DNA of 38,299 nt, taken from positions 1-38,299 of the forward strand of contig JAFGLD010000038.1 in the NCBI GenBank assembly GCA_016928235.1, written 5' to 3'. Below, one piece after another: positions 16,043 through 24,566 of this stretch. Under the pieces are notes generated by a model. That model was not told the DNA's origin, did not search any database, and saw only the letters and a program-made list of their open reading frames with translations. Source of the DNA: Anaerolineae bacterium. Lineage in GTDB: Bacteria; Chloroflexota; Anaerolineae; Aggregatilineales; UBA3940. The position numbers and the translations under genes were made by a program. How positions within the stretch are numbered: position 1 is the first letter of the stretch; every line of letters starts with the position of its first letter.

Positions 16043-18454
16043 CTATTCGTAGTCCAACACTTCCCGCACCGTCAGCCGGGCAGCACTGCGAGCAGGCGCC
16101 AGGCTGGAGAAAACGCCGATCAGGACGATGACCACCAGCCAGATGGCCAGGCCTTCGAAAGAGTACTGGAAGTTCACCGGTGCCTTGAACACAGCATAGA
16201 CAACAGCACCGGCCAGCGCCACACCCGCCGGCCCTGATACGGCAACGGCCAGCAGCCAGCTGATCAGACCGACTACTACTCCCTCGATGACTACTACCTG
16301 CCGCACAGCCTGGTTGTTGGCGCCCACAGCACGCAGCACGCCGATCTCGCGGGTGCGCTCCATGACATTCATGCCCATGGTGCCTGCCAGACTCAGGCCG
16401 CCGACCACCGCCAGCAGCCCGGCCATGATGACCAGCACCATCAAGATGATGTCGAAGGGGCCGGTAAAGCTTCCGAAGATCTCGTCCTGGGTCTGGCTGC
16501 TGCTTTGGCTCATCCCGGCATCCTGAAAACGATCTTCGATCTCTGCTGCCAGGCGTTTTTGCTCGGCCGAACTGCCGATCTTATCAGCATCCAGGCGAAC
16601 GCGCACCATATCGGCCTGGTTGGATCGTCCGGTTGCTTTGCTGAAGGTATCGTAGGTCATGTAGACACGAGAACCGGAGAGGTGCTTGGAGACAATGCCG
16701 ACGATCTCGTATGTCCGGTTCTGATCGGCAATTTTGACTGTGATCGAGCTGCCGACAGCCGTCTCGGGCGCGTGCTCCAGGAAATCATCGTTGATGACCA
16801 CTCCGTTGGTGTCGTCGGCCTGCAGCCAGCGACCATCGATCAATAAGGGGTCGATAGTTACCGAGTTGTAGGGAATGCCGTACACCTGGATTTCATCGCC
16901 CTCGCTGCCATCGGCTCGCATCAGGATGCCGCCGCTGCTGACCCAGCCTTCGGCTACCGTCACACCCGGTATGCGCATCGCTGTCCGTTCGACCGACGCG
17001 CGTGTCAGGCCCGGCGTGACGCTGAGCGAAGCATCGAAGGCGACATAACGCGCGATCTGGTTGATCTGCCCGGTCAACGAGGCACGGGTGCTGAAGACCG
17101 ACATGAACATCGCCCCGGCCAGGGTTAGCGTGATCAGCGTGAAGGCCAGACGCGCCTTCTTGCGGAAGGTATTGCGCAGCGAGAGCATTACCGGCGGGTG
17201 CAGATTGCGGATTTTAGCCAGCAGCCCATCAATGCCACCCTCTTGCCGGTCACCTGCCAACCCTTGCTGGTAGATGGCGTCATAAACTGAAATGCGTGTC
17301 CCGGAAACAATCGGGAAGAAGGCAACGACTATCGGCATGACCAGCCCAACGGCAACCTGAAGTATCGTTACTGTTGGGTCGGGGGTGATGGCTGTCACAT
17401 CGAAGTTCAGATAGCCGGCAGCAAAGTTGGTCAGCCACCAGGCGCCTAACATGCCAAGCGGCAGCCCCATCGCCAGGCCGGCGACGCTCAAGACAAGCAC
17501 GTTGGCCACGTACATCCCGACCAACTGGCTTCGTACCGCGCCTATCGAGCGCAGGATGCCAATCTGCCGGATCTGTTGGGAGAGGATGGCGGAAATCGAG
17601 TTGACGACCAATCCGCCACTCAGGAAGATGGCCAGGACGCTCATCACCTGGAGTACCAGCACGAAGCCGTTGATCTGGCTCTGTCCCCAATGCTCACCGG
17701 GGTCGGAGTTGATACCGGGGATGGCGATCCGGTAGACCTGATAGCCGGATGTCTCGATGACCCGGTCGCGTGCCTGGGCCGCTACGGCCAGCGCATGCTC
17801 GCGGTCGCCCTCGTTCTCGGCGACGATGACGTCGAGCCGGCTGTAATAGGCCTGCTCACCCATCCAGCGCAGTGTGTCCATCGAGACATAGCCGGTGGCG
17901 TCTCCCAGGATGTTGTAAGGAATCAAATAAAGGTCGTGGACGATCCCGGAGACGGTTAGCGAGTATCGCTGTTTGCCCTCGGTCTCGATAATGATGGTGT
18001 CGCCAATGTCGATACCCAGTCCATCGGCGCTGCACCGCTCCAGGAGGATTTTGCGGATGCCCGGTATCTCCGCTCCGCGCTCGATGCTGAACCGGTTGAT
18101 GGCTACCTTATCGAAGCCGGGAACGATATCGAGCGTGATATTTTCCGCCGGGGCGCCGTCAGCACGGATCAAGCGGGCAGACAGTGTTCGATGTGCCTGC
18201 ACCGTCTCGACCTCACGCATGGCTTCGACGGCGCCGGCCAGGTCTGTATCGAAGGGGGAGATGTAGAGCGAAACGCTGGCCGGGTTCCCCCGGCTGTGCG
18301 CGCCGAACAGGTCGCGGCGCAGCATGGTCATAGTATTGTTGATCATGCCGATAGCCGCCACGCCTACAGCGATCGATAAGATGACCAGCAGTGAGCGAGT
18401 CTTGTTGCCCCAAATATCTTTGATAATCTTACGCCAGCGTGTTCGAAGTTTCAT
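16043..18454 (-). CDS. ABC transporter permease, FtsX/MacB type (two FtsX domains)
   Basis: 803 aa from the ATG at 18454 (MKLRTRWRK); an ATG 9 nt upstream and a TTG at 18529 are alternatives, none with a clear ribosome site. One membrane segment near 18-35 is followed by a large extracellular MacB-type domain. The first FtsX domain (three segments) has the QIRQIGILRSIGA loop that contacts the ATPase. The layout then repeats: a membrane segment after LRNTFRKKARLA, a second extracellular region, and a C-terminal FtsX domain with EIGVLRAVGANN. This makes about eight membrane segments in one chain, so it may work without a second permease. Such systems move lipoproteins, peptides or drugs, or transmit force rather than transport. 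Located between its two ATPases on one transcript. Confidence 0.88.
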   Translation of the reverse strand: MKLRTRWRKIIKDIWGNKTRSLLVILSIAVGVAAIGMINNTMTMLRRDLFGAHSRGNPASVSLYISPFDTDLAGAVEAMREVETVQAHRTLSARLIRADGAPAENITLDIVPGFDKVAINRFSIERGAEIPGIRKILLERCSADGLGIDIGDTIIIETEGKQRYSLTVSGIVHDLYLIPYNILGDATGYVSMDTLRWMGEQAYYSRLDVIVAENEGDREHALAVAAQARDRVIETSGYQVYRIAIPGINSDPGEHWGQSQINGFVLVLQVMSVLAIFLSGGLVVNSISAILSQQIRQIGILRSIGAVRSQLVGMYVANVLVLSVAGLAMGLPLGMLGAWWLTNFAAGYLNFDVTAITPDPTVTILQVAVGLVMPIVVAFFPIVSGTRISVYDAIYQQGLAGDRQEGGIDGLLAKIRNLHPPVMLSLRNTFRKKARLAFTLITLTLAGAMFMSVFSTRASLTGQINQIARYVAFDASLSVTPGLTRASVERTAMRIPGVTVAEGWVSSGGILMRADGSEGDEIQVYGIPYNSVTIDPLLIDGRWLQADDTNGVVINDDFLEHAPETAVGSSITVKIADQNRTYEIVGIVSKHLSGSRVYMTYDTFSKATGRSNQADMVRVRLDADKIGSSAEQKRLAAEIEDRFQDAGMSQSSSQTQDEIFGSFTGPFDIILMVLVIMAGLLAVVGGLSLAGTMGMNVMERTREIGVLRAVGANNQAVRQVVVIEGVVVGLISWLLAVAVSGPAGVALAGAVVYAVFKAPVNFQYSFEGLAIWLVVIVLIGVFSSLAPARSAARLTVREVLDYE

Positions 18455-18570
18455 AACGGACATTTCATATTTGAGAATTGATATTTGACGGCTGATCCAT
18501 GATTCCCCCTGACCCGCGATATGCACCAAAAGGGTTTTGATGGATCATCAACTGATCGCTAATCTGTTCC

Positions 18571-19290
18571 CTAACCCCTAACCCCTATTCCCTGTAGTTT
18601 GCCGTCCGCTATCTCCACCTGGCGCGTTGCGCGAGCCGCGATCTCCCGGTCGTGCGTGACCACCAGCAGTGTCCGGCCCTGCTCGACCAGGTTCTCAAAG
18701 AGGTCGAAGATTTCACCTGCCGTTCGCTCGTCCAGGTTGCCGGTCGGCTCATCAGCCACAATGACCGGTGGATCGTTGGCCAGTGCCCGTGCAATGGCAA
18801 CACGCTGCTGCTGTCCACCCGATATCTTGGCAGGCACCTTGTAGCCGTGTTCGGCGATGCCCACCTGATCGAGCAACGCCAGGGCGCGCTTCTCATGTTC
18901 GCGCACCGGGTAGGTGTTACACACGTCCATTGCTATGGTAATGTTTTCGATCAGGTTGAGGTTGGGCAGGAGCTGAAAGAATTGGAAAACCACACCCAGG
19001 TTCTTGCCACGCCAGCGGGCCAACTGGTCTTCCTTGAGACTGTGGATGGGAGTGCCGCCAATGATGATCTCGCCGGAGGTCGGGCGGTCGATGCCGGTGA
19101 TGACGTTGATCAGCGTCGACTTGCCCGCGCCGGATTTGCCGACAACCGCGACAAATTCACCGGGATAAACCTGCAGGTCGATGTCCTTCAGGGCAAAAAG
19201 ATCGCCGGCAGGTGTCTGGTAAACTTTAACAATACAACGCAGATCGAGCAGCGGAGCGGGCCCGCTGCCGGTAGTTTCATCACTTGTCAC
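18571..19290 (-). CDS. ABC transporter ATP-binding protein, LolD/MacB type
   Basis: 239 aa from the GTG at 19290. The frame is open to an ATG at 19344, but that codon is upstream of the inferred transcription start (near 19338) and the frame would cross the operator, so GTG is preferred; ATG 19320 has no ribosome site. Walker A GKSGAGKS at 51-58, signature ISGGQQQR, Walker B VIVADEP and the switch His in VVTHD are all present, so it should be an active ATPase. It is closely similar to the ATPase part of the cNMP-domain fusion downstream. First gene of a three-gene exporter operon; the promoter and a TetR-type operator lie just upstream. Confidence 0.88.
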   Translation of the reverse strand: MTSDETTGSGPAPLLDLRCIVKVYQTPAGDLFALKDIDLQVYPGEFVAVVGKSGAGKSTLINVITGIDRPTSGEIIIGGTPIHSLKEDQLARWRGKNLGVVFQFFQLLPNLNLIENITIAMDVCNTYPVREHEKRALALLDQVGIAEHGYKVPAKISGGQQQRVAIARALANDPPVIVADEPTGNLDERTAGEIFDLFENLVEQGRTLLVVTHDREIAARATRQVEIADGKLQGIGVRG

Positions 19291-19318
19291 AATAATTCTC
19301 GATACCTCGCAAAAAAAC

Positions 19319-19336
19319 ATACCGACTGGTCGGTAT
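19319..19336. promoter_or_regulatory. TetR-type operator at the ABC operon start site
   Basis: ATACCGAC-TG-GTCGGTAT, a perfect 8-bp inverted repeat with a 2-bp centre. The ACCGAC/GTCGGT half-sites are a classic TetR/AcrR operator form. It begins right at the expected transcription start, a position suited to repression. The regulator is not encoded nearby; the TetR gene at 2744-3424 has a different half-site at its own promoter. Confidence 0.75.
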
Positions 19337-19344
19337 TTATTCAC

Positions 19345-19373
19345 AGTTTACTTCTTTTTATCCTATGCGTCAA
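19345..19373 (-). promoter_or_regulatory. Promoter of the ABC exporter operon
   Basis: On the minus strand TTGACG (19373-19368), a 17-nt spacer and TAAACT (19350-19345). Transcription would start near 19338, directly before the operator palindrome at 19319-19336. Confidence 0.65.
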
Positions 19374-19385
19374 GGTGCCCGCAAT

Positions 19386-19500
19386 CGGAAAAAGGGAAGC
19401 TGAGGTTCGCTCTTATCGCCATGTTGATGTTCCCGATCGGGTCGAGGGAGGACAGCAGTTGGAAGAATTGGTGGGTTAGCCCTATTGCCGTCATTCGTCT
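19386..19500 (-). pseudogene. Remnant of a second ABC ATPase gene
   Basis: Read on the minus strand, this stretch encodes IGLTHQFFQLLSSLDPIGNI followed by NMAI. It aligns with the Q-loop region of the neighbouring ATPases ([20 protein letters not shown]). Only about 30-38 codons survive, with no Walker A before it or signature after it. It looks like debris from a duplicated or replaced exporter cluster upstream of the present promoter. Confidence 0.6.
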
Positions 19501-19674
19501 CAGTCATCACAATAACACTCGGCACCTTGTTTTTTCGAAGTGTATCATCAAACCGGCGATTTTCAATGGGGATTTGTACCAAGACAGGAATCAGGGAGGG
19601 GGTGTGATGCAAGTGATTTTTCTTGTCGTAATAGGAAAGTATAAACCTGGGGGATGTAGCGTCACTTTGAATAG

Positions 19675-19842
19675 GGCAAACTGAACGGGATCGTCGAAAC
19701 GCGGGTCCCTGAGCTTGCCCGGTTATATGGAGAAAAGGAACCGGAAACGACGATCCTCGAGCATGACGGTTCTTGGGTGTCGACCCTAATCCTAATGCCC
19801 GTGAATGAAATCATTGGCTTCCTTGAAAATAGTGATGAGTGA
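19675..19842 (+). pseudogene. Probable C-terminal gene fragment, unknown protein
   Basis: An open stretch of 55 codons ending in TGA, bounded upstream by a TAG at 19672 with no usable start codon. Its translation is protein-like (RVPELARLYGEKEPETTILE, then WVSTLILMPVNEIIGFLE). Composition and the lack of a start suggest the 3' end of a lost gene. Family not recognised. Confidence 0.4.
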
Positions 19843-19862
19843 CGGGTGACGGGTGATGAGTG

Positions 19863-19892
19863 GTATCTTCTCTATAACTTGGGGCAGTTTTT
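19863..19892 (+). repeat. Solo copy of the mobile-element end
   Basis: Opens with GTATCTTCTCTATAACTTGG and matches the left end of the element at 37621 at 27 of its first 30 bases. No matching inverted end was found nearby, so it is a truncated or solo copy. Confidence 0.65.
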
Positions 19893-19894
19893 AA

Positions 19895-19948
19895 TCGATG
19901 ATTAAGTTTTTTCCATTGACTGGCGATCAGTTTTCAGTGATCCGTTTT
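19895..19948 (+). repeat. Dispersed intergenic repeat, copy 2
   Basis: Runs from TCGATGATTAAGTTTT to GCGATCAGTTTTCAGTGATC plus CGTTTTT, the same order as the copies at 7186 and 38215. It directly follows the solo mobile-element end. Confidence 0.75.
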
Positions 19949-20066
19949 TGTTCGCCATGATTGGCCAACGGCCCTTGGCAAGAGCCTGGAAACCAGGAAC
20001 TAACAGCCAACAGCGTATCGAGCTTAATGCCTTTAGTTTCGCTTTTTTGTGCGCGTGCATAGATTG

Positions 20067-20150
20067 ACCGCAGAGAACGCCGAGATCGCGGGGAAAAATC
20101 TAAAAAATCTCCGTGTGCTCTGAAACGACCTCTGGTCGTCTCTCTGCGGT
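20067..20150. repeat. ACCGCAGAGA / TCTCTGCGGT inverted repeat
   Basis: A perfect 10-bp inverted repeat (20067-20076 and 20141-20150) encloses 64 bp. The left side has a loose 9-bp rhythm of CGCAGAGA-like units, and an inner hairpin ACGACC-TCT-GGTCGT lies at 20125-20139. It lies downstream of the NagB-like gene and could form a long stem in its transcript. Confidence 0.55.
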
Positions 20151-20190
20151 GAGGAGTTGTTAGATGGCGAAAAAAGGCGAAAGTCCAGCC

Positions 20191-21198
20191 CTATATAGAA
20201 ATGGGATAAAAGGCCAGATCCGCCGCTTGCTCACAATGTTGGTCACGCACATCGATGATCTGGTATCCACGTGCCTCGACCTCAGTCCGGCGGGCCAGTA
20301 GACCCGCGGCCGCCGGCTCGTCAAGGACGTAGACCAGCATGCCACCCTTGTCGACAAATGTCTGGCCATAGGAGACCGGGACATCGCAGGTGACAGGCCC
20401 CAAGACAGAGTCGCAGATCGGGCCAGTCTTACGAGTACCATTGGCAAGCAGAACGACGGTCCGTGCCCGGTAGACCAGTTCCGCGCCCATGGAGATGGCG
20501 TATTGCGGGCTCTCTTCGATGGCTGCGAAGTGCCCGTCAGTGACAGCATTCTCCACAGTGTTGTCATCAAGTTTCACGAGCAGCACAGGATAAGCGTCGA
20601 AGGGAATGCCGCTCTCATGGAAGGCCACATGGCCCCGTCCACCGACCCCGACAATGTGCAGGTCGATGCCACCGAAGGAAGCGATTTTCCGCTCGTAGGC
20701 GTCCAGGATTTCCTCCTTGATCATGCGCAAGAAGTCCTCGGCGTGATTGTTGATGACGATCGCTTTCCCTTTGTCTGTCCCTTTCATCTCGTAGCAGTCC
20801 GGACATTGTTCAAGTGCCTCGATCAACTTCTCTTGATCGACCAGTGTTCCCCAGGGTACATTCGTCTCACAGAACTTCCGATCAAGCAGGGAGAACAGCT
20901 CAGATACCATGAAATAGCTATATGATTCTGGGTGGAGCGCACGCTGTTGGGCGTTCTCACCAGGCAGCCCTACATATTCGTCCAGATTGAACGAGCGGAC
21001 CCGGCGTGCATCGATCCGGCCGGCGTTGAATGCCTGGGCCAGGTGCTTATAGAGCCCGGTAGGCGTGTTGCCCGTTGCCAGGCCGAGGATGTACTCGTTT
21101 TTGATTGCCTGTTTCTCGCAGATGTCAGCCTCGACAATATCGGCGGCTACCTTGCTCATCTGATCGAAGTCACGTGTGATGTAGATAGCGAAAGGCAT
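20191..21198 (-). CDS. NagB-like glucosamine-6-phosphate isomerase/deaminase family protein, altered active site
   Basis: 335 aa from the ATG at 21198, which has AAGGAG 7 nt upstream; the longer frame to 21252 lacks this. The NagB fold is clear: LGLATGNTPTGLYKHL (phosphate loop), SFNLDEYVGL with Asp73 (E. coli Asp72), and GVGGRGHVAFHE with His190 and Glu195. In E. coli NagB the residue two before the histidine is Asp141; here it is Arg188. The protein is also about 70 residues longer than typical NagB, with an insertion around CETNVPWGTLVDQEKL to NNHAEDF. It may act on a different sugar phosphate, or not be a classical deaminase. It is the second gene after the methyltransferase/MTHFR fusion, 66 bp apart, without an obvious metabolic link. 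Confidence 0.8.
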   Translation of the reverse strand: MPFAIYITRDFDQMSKVAADIVEADICEKQAIKNEYILGLATGNTPTGLYKHLAQAFNAGRIDARRVRSFNLDEYVGLPGENAQQRALHPESYSYFMVSELFSLLDRKFCETNVPWGTLVDQEKLIEALEQCPDCYEMKGTDKGKAIVINNHAEDFLRMIKEEILDAYERKIASFGGIDLHIVGVGGRGHVAFHESGIPFDAYPVLLVKLDDNTVENAVTDGHFAAIEESPQYAISMGAELVYRARTVVLLANGTRKTGPICDSVLGPVTCDVPVSYGQTFVDKGGMLVYVLDEPAAAGLLARRTEVEARGYQIIDVRDQHCEQAADLAFYPISI

Positions 21199-21264
21199 AT
21201 TATTGCTCCTTGTCCAGCTTTTGGTGTCAGTATTACACTGCCAGAGACCCAACGATGATAGATA

Positions 21265-23154
21265 TCAACCAACCACTGCTCTCCGGCAGTTGTCTTCTTT
21301 TATCCCCTCGATGATCTCGGCGATCAGGTCGTAGCGGCCGAACTGTGGCATCAGGTACATTCCTTTGGCGACACTCCGGAGCCGGCTGCCCAGTTCCTGC
21401 GCAAGCTCTACGCCTAATGCTCTGGCATCATCTCCTGCTGCCTCGATCCGGCTGATGATCGAGGTGGGGATGACGATGCCCGGCACTTCGTTGTGCAAGA
21501 ATGTCGCGTGCCTCAGGCTGGCCAGCGGCATCACGCCGACCAGGATCGGGATATTCAGAGGGCCATGCAGCTCCTCGTAACGCTCAACAAAACGATGGTA
21601 AAGATCGATCTCGAAGATCGGTTGGGTAATCAGAAAATCGGCCCCGCCTTTTAGCTTTTTCTGCAACGTTTTGATCTCACGGTCGAGGTCCGGAGCAGCC
21701 AGGTTGAGCGCGCAGCCTACCAGAAAGTTGGTCGGCTGGCCGATGGAGTTGCCCGCCCAGTCTTTCCCTTCGTTCAGGTTATGATTGATCAGCTCCACCA
21801 ATCCCGATGGAACGATGTCGTAATTGTCGGCCGCATCCGGGTAATCACCAACGCGGGTCGGGTCTCCCATCACGACGAATAAATTGCGCACACCCAGCGC
21901 ATGGGCAGCCAGCAAATCGCCCTGAACACGCAGTAGATTGCGCCCGCGGGTTGGGAAGTGCAGCACCGTCTCGATCCGCCCCTGGCTTTGCAGAAGATGG
22001 CACACCGCCCAGGGGCTCATGCGCATCCGCGCCATTGGGCTATCGGTGACATTGATAGCATCGGCACCCGCCTCACGCAGCATATGCGCCGCCTGGATGA
22101 TCTTCTCGGTCGCCAGGCCCTTGGGCGGTGACATCTCAACCGAGATCACAAAGGTGCCCTCGGCCAGCTTTTGCGCCAGCTCGCTGGGCGCAGCTCTCTC
22201 GATCACCTCCTCGATGGCTTCAGCGGCAACCTGGCGATCAGGCTGTACACTGACATACTCGGTGTTGTCCAGCGCGGTACGCATCGCGGCGATGTGCTCC
22301 GGCGTCGTGCCACAGCATCCTCCGACGAGACGCACACCACGGTTGCGCATCGACACGGCAAAGTCGGCAAAATAGTCTGGCCCAGCCGGGTACATTACCC
22401 GCCCACCGACGTATTCCGGCCAGCCCGCATTGGGCAGCGCGGAGAAATAGACCTGTGGGGCCGCCGTCTGCATGGCATCGAGCACGCGGGTTACCTGCAC
22501 CGGACCGTTGGCACAGTTAACGCCGATAACATCCACGCCCAGCTCAGCCAATGCCTCCGCTACCTGGGTGGGAGTATCGCCGAGCAGGGTGCGATCGTCA
22601 CGCGTGAACGTCACCTGGGCGATGATCGGGATAGTGTCGCTTACCTCGCGCGCGGCCCGGAAGGCTTCCGCCAACTCGTGCCGGTCGGAGAATGTCTCCA
22701 GAAGCACCACATCGACACCCGCCGCGACCAGGGCCTCGATCTGCTCATGGAAGGCCGCGCGGGCCTGTTCGACGGATACCCGGCCAAAAGGCGCCAGTCG
22801 CACCCCCAGCGGGCCGACCGATCCGGCAATGTAGCAGCAAGTCTTGGAGAGAAAGTCGATGGTCTGTCGCGCCAGCTCGACGCCTGCCCGGTTGATGATC
22901 GTGACCTGATCGGCCTGGCCATACTCGCCCAGTTTGTAGCGATTGGCCCCAAAGGTGTTGGTCTCGATCAGCTCCGCGCCGGCTTCCAGATAAGCCCGGT
23001 GAACGTCCCGAATCAGAGCCGGATTGTCGATATTCAGCGCGTCGAACGGTGTATCGATGGACGCGCCGCGTGCATGGAGCAGTGTCCCCATAGCGCCGTC
23101 TGCCAGCATAACGCCTTGCGCCAATCGATCTCGAAAAGAAAGTTTCTCAGGCAC
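21265..23154 (-). CDS. Bifunctional homocysteine S-methyltransferase / methylenetetrahydrofolate reductase
   Basis: 629 aa from the GTG at 23154, preceded by GAGAGGGA; the longer frame to 23193 starts with TTG and lacks a site. Residues about 1-300 are a homocysteine methyltransferase with its zinc cysteines: VNCANG (Cys214) and GGCCGTT (Cys280, Cys281). Residues about 325-620 are a MetF-type flavoprotein: FVISVEMSPPKG, then NLFVVMGDPTRVGDYP and FLITQPIFEIDLYHRF. The same fusion is known from B. subtilis YitJ. It would make 5-methyl-THF and methylate homocysteine to methionine in one protein, in the cytoplasm. A promoter is visible at 23197-23226. No SAM or cobalamin riboswitch was recognised in the short leader. 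Confidence 0.93.
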   Translation of the reverse strand: MPEKLSFRDRLAQGVMLADGAMGTLLHARGASIDTPFDALNIDNPALIRDVHRAYLEAGAELIETNTFGANRYKLGEYGQADQVTIINRAGVELARQTIDFLSKTCCYIAGSVGPLGVRLAPFGRVSVEQARAAFHEQIEALVAAGVDVVLLETFSDRHELAEAFRAAREVSDTIPIIAQVTFTRDDRTLLGDTPTQVAEALAELGVDVIGVNCANGPVQVTRVLDAMQTAAPQVYFSALPNAGWPEYVGGRVMYPAGPDYFADFAVSMRNRGVRLVGGCCGTTPEHIAAMRTALDNTEYVSVQPDRQVAAEAIEEVIERAAPSELAQKLAEGTFVISVEMSPPKGLATEKIIQAAHMLREAGADAINVTDSPMARMRMSPWAVCHLLQSQGRIETVLHFPTRGRNLLRVQGDLLAAHALGVRNLFVVMGDPTRVGDYPDAADNYDIVPSGLVELINHNLNEGKDWAGNSIGQPTNFLVGCALNLAAPDLDREIKTLQKKLKGGADFLITQPIFEIDLYHRFVERYEELHGPLNIPILVGVMPLASLRHATFLHNEVPGIVIPTSIISRIEAAGDDARALGVELAQELGSRLRSVAKGMYLMPQFGRYDLIAEIIEGIKEDNCRRAVVG

Positions 23155-23196
23155 AGCTTTTCCCTCTCTATCTGTTTCAGAAATATACGGCAATCA

Positions 23197-23226
23197 ATCA
23201 TATCGTCAGATCGGATATTCAGACAA
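23197..23226 (-). promoter_or_regulatory. Putative promoter of the methyltransferase/MTHFR gene
   Basis: On the minus strand TTGTCT (23226-23221), an 18-nt spacer and TATGAT (23202-23197). It gives a leader of about 35-40 nt before the GTG start. Confidence 0.5.
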
Positions 23227-23381
23227 ACCGTAACTATTCAGTTGTTAAAAGTCTAATACCTTGGCCAATGCTGTCATTCCCGTGAAATGCCTGACCCCGC
23301 TTTTCCGTATTGAGCAGGAACGTTTAACACACGCTCTTACCAATCGATTGTCTTGTTGTGTTGGATCTGGTCATCGTCTGT

Positions 23382-23414
23382 TGATCCTCCGGTGATCCTC
23401 CGATGATCCTCCGT
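23382..23414 (+). repeat. 11-bp tandem repeat, three units
   Basis: TGATCCTCCGG, TGATCCTCCGA and TGATCCTCCGT in direct succession, differing only in the last base. Located between the divergent MTHFR and glycosyltransferase genes. Confidence 0.85.
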
Positions 23415-23552
23415 TCCGGCTGCATTCCTCATCAATTCTCATTCCTAAACCGATCACGTGGTATTATTGACGTTGATTGGAAATGCTGCATTCCAAGGAA
23501 GTAGAGAGTAAAATGTTCGTGTCCAAAGTGACTTGTCACCACCGGAGTATTC

Positions 23553-24308
23553 ATGATTATCATCGCTCTGCCTGCCTACAACGAGGAGATCGCCCTCCCC
23601 CCCCTGCTCGATTCCATTGCCCAGGTACGACAGGACACCCTGCCTGACCTCCGCGTCGTTGTCATCGACGACGGCAGCGCCGATGCCACTGTGGAGGTCG
23701 TCCGTCGCTACCACCAGAATCACCCCTGGATTACCCTCGTTCAGCACGAACGCAACCAGGGTCTCAGCCAGGCCATCCGGACCGCTTTTCAGGCGGCACT
23801 CAAAGACGCCGACCCCGGCGATATCGTCGTGACGCTTGATGCCGACAACACCCAGCCGCCTGAGGTCATCCCCCACATGATCACGCGCGTGAGTGGGGGC
23901 TGCGACGTGGTAATCGCTTCCCGCTTCCAGCCGGGGGCAGAGGTTCACGGTGTCCCGCCGCTGCGCCGCTTCTACAGCCGGGTGATGGGCATCCTGTTTC
24001 AGATCATTTTCCCTATCAAGGGCGTGCGCGATTACTCATGCGGTTTCCGGGCCTACCGCGCTGGTGTGCTGAGGCGCGCCTACGCCACCTATGGTGACAG
24101 CTTCATCACCGAACAAGGTTTTGCCTGCATGGTCGAAATCCTATGCCAGCTTGGGCGGTTAGGCGGGGTCACATTCGGCGAAGTGCCCTTCGTCCTGCGC
24201 TACGATCTCAAGCCAACAGCCACCAAGATGCGCGTCCTACGCACCATCTCCGACACACTGCGAGTGGGCCTGCATTATCGCTTTGCTCCTCGCGTGCATT
24301 CAGAGTAA
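23553..24308 (+). CDS. GT2 family glycosyltransferase (DPM1-like)
   Basis: 251 aa; ATG preceded by CCGGAG. A GT-A fold enzyme: ALPAYNEE at 5-12, VIDDGSADAT (nucleotide-sugar binding), and the metal-binding DAD at 96-98 (TLDADNT). SRFQPGAEVHGVPPLRRFYSR and the later region resemble polyprenyl-phosphate mannosyl- or glucosyltransferases of the DPM1/DpgS type. No C-terminal membrane domain is present. It probably transfers a sugar to a lipid carrier or another acceptor at the inner membrane face. A sortase and its substrate follow on the same strand, so a cell-surface role is likely, though the 258-bp gap argues against a tight operon. Donor and acceptor are not readable. Confidence 0.85.
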   Translation: MIIIALPAYNEEIALPPLLDSIAQVRQDTLPDLRVVVIDDGSADATVEVVRRYHQNHPWITLVQHERNQGLSQAIRTAFQAALKDADPGDIVVTLDADNTQPPEVIPHMITRVSGGCDVVIASRFQPGAEVHGVPPLRRFYSRVMGILFQIIFPIKGVRDYSCGFRAYRAGVLRRAYATYGDSFITEQGFACMVEILCQLGRLGGVTFGEVPFVLRYDLKPTATKMRVLRTISDTLRVGLHYRFAPRVHSE

Positions 24309-24566
24309 GACAACAGCACGCTTACCATTACATATCTGCCGACAGTGGAGGGCCAATAGGCAGTAAGCGGGAATGACGGCATTCATGAACGTCGAAGTGC
24401 GCCACGAGTTTTCATGATAGTTTTAGATGCGATCAAGCGAATTTGAATTACAATAGAGGTACTGTTTGTTCATGTTTGTGCTCGCGTTCCTTAACTATAG
24501 GTTTTTTAACTTCGCCGATCTCGGCAAGGGTATTGGTGTCATCAGTTATCATCTTTTCAGGGATAC

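Noticed and set aside
15319..16131. 270-aa open frame on the plus strand
   Set aside because: Runs across the ATPase and permease genes in antisense; no motif support.
18652..19479. 275-aa open frame on the plus strand
   Set aside because: Antisense to the ABC ATPase and across its promoter; its similarity to itself reflects the ATPase remnant on the other strand.
20191..21252. Longer start for the NagB-like protein
   Set aside because: The frame to 21252 has no ribosome site, while ATG 21198 has AAGGAG at good spacing and begins where the family fold begins.
22171..23256. 361-aa open frame on the plus strand
   Set aside because: Antisense to the homocysteine methyltransferase domain; composition typical of a shadow frame in GC-rich DNA.
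23155..23260. SAM or cobalamin riboswitch before the methyltransferase/MTHFR gene
   Set aside because: A promoter at 23197-23226 leaves a leader of about 40 nt, too short, and no conserved riboswitch boxes were seen.
23382..23414. Possible CRISPR or iteron array
   Set aside because: Only three contiguous 11-bp units with no spacers and no cas or rep gene nearby.
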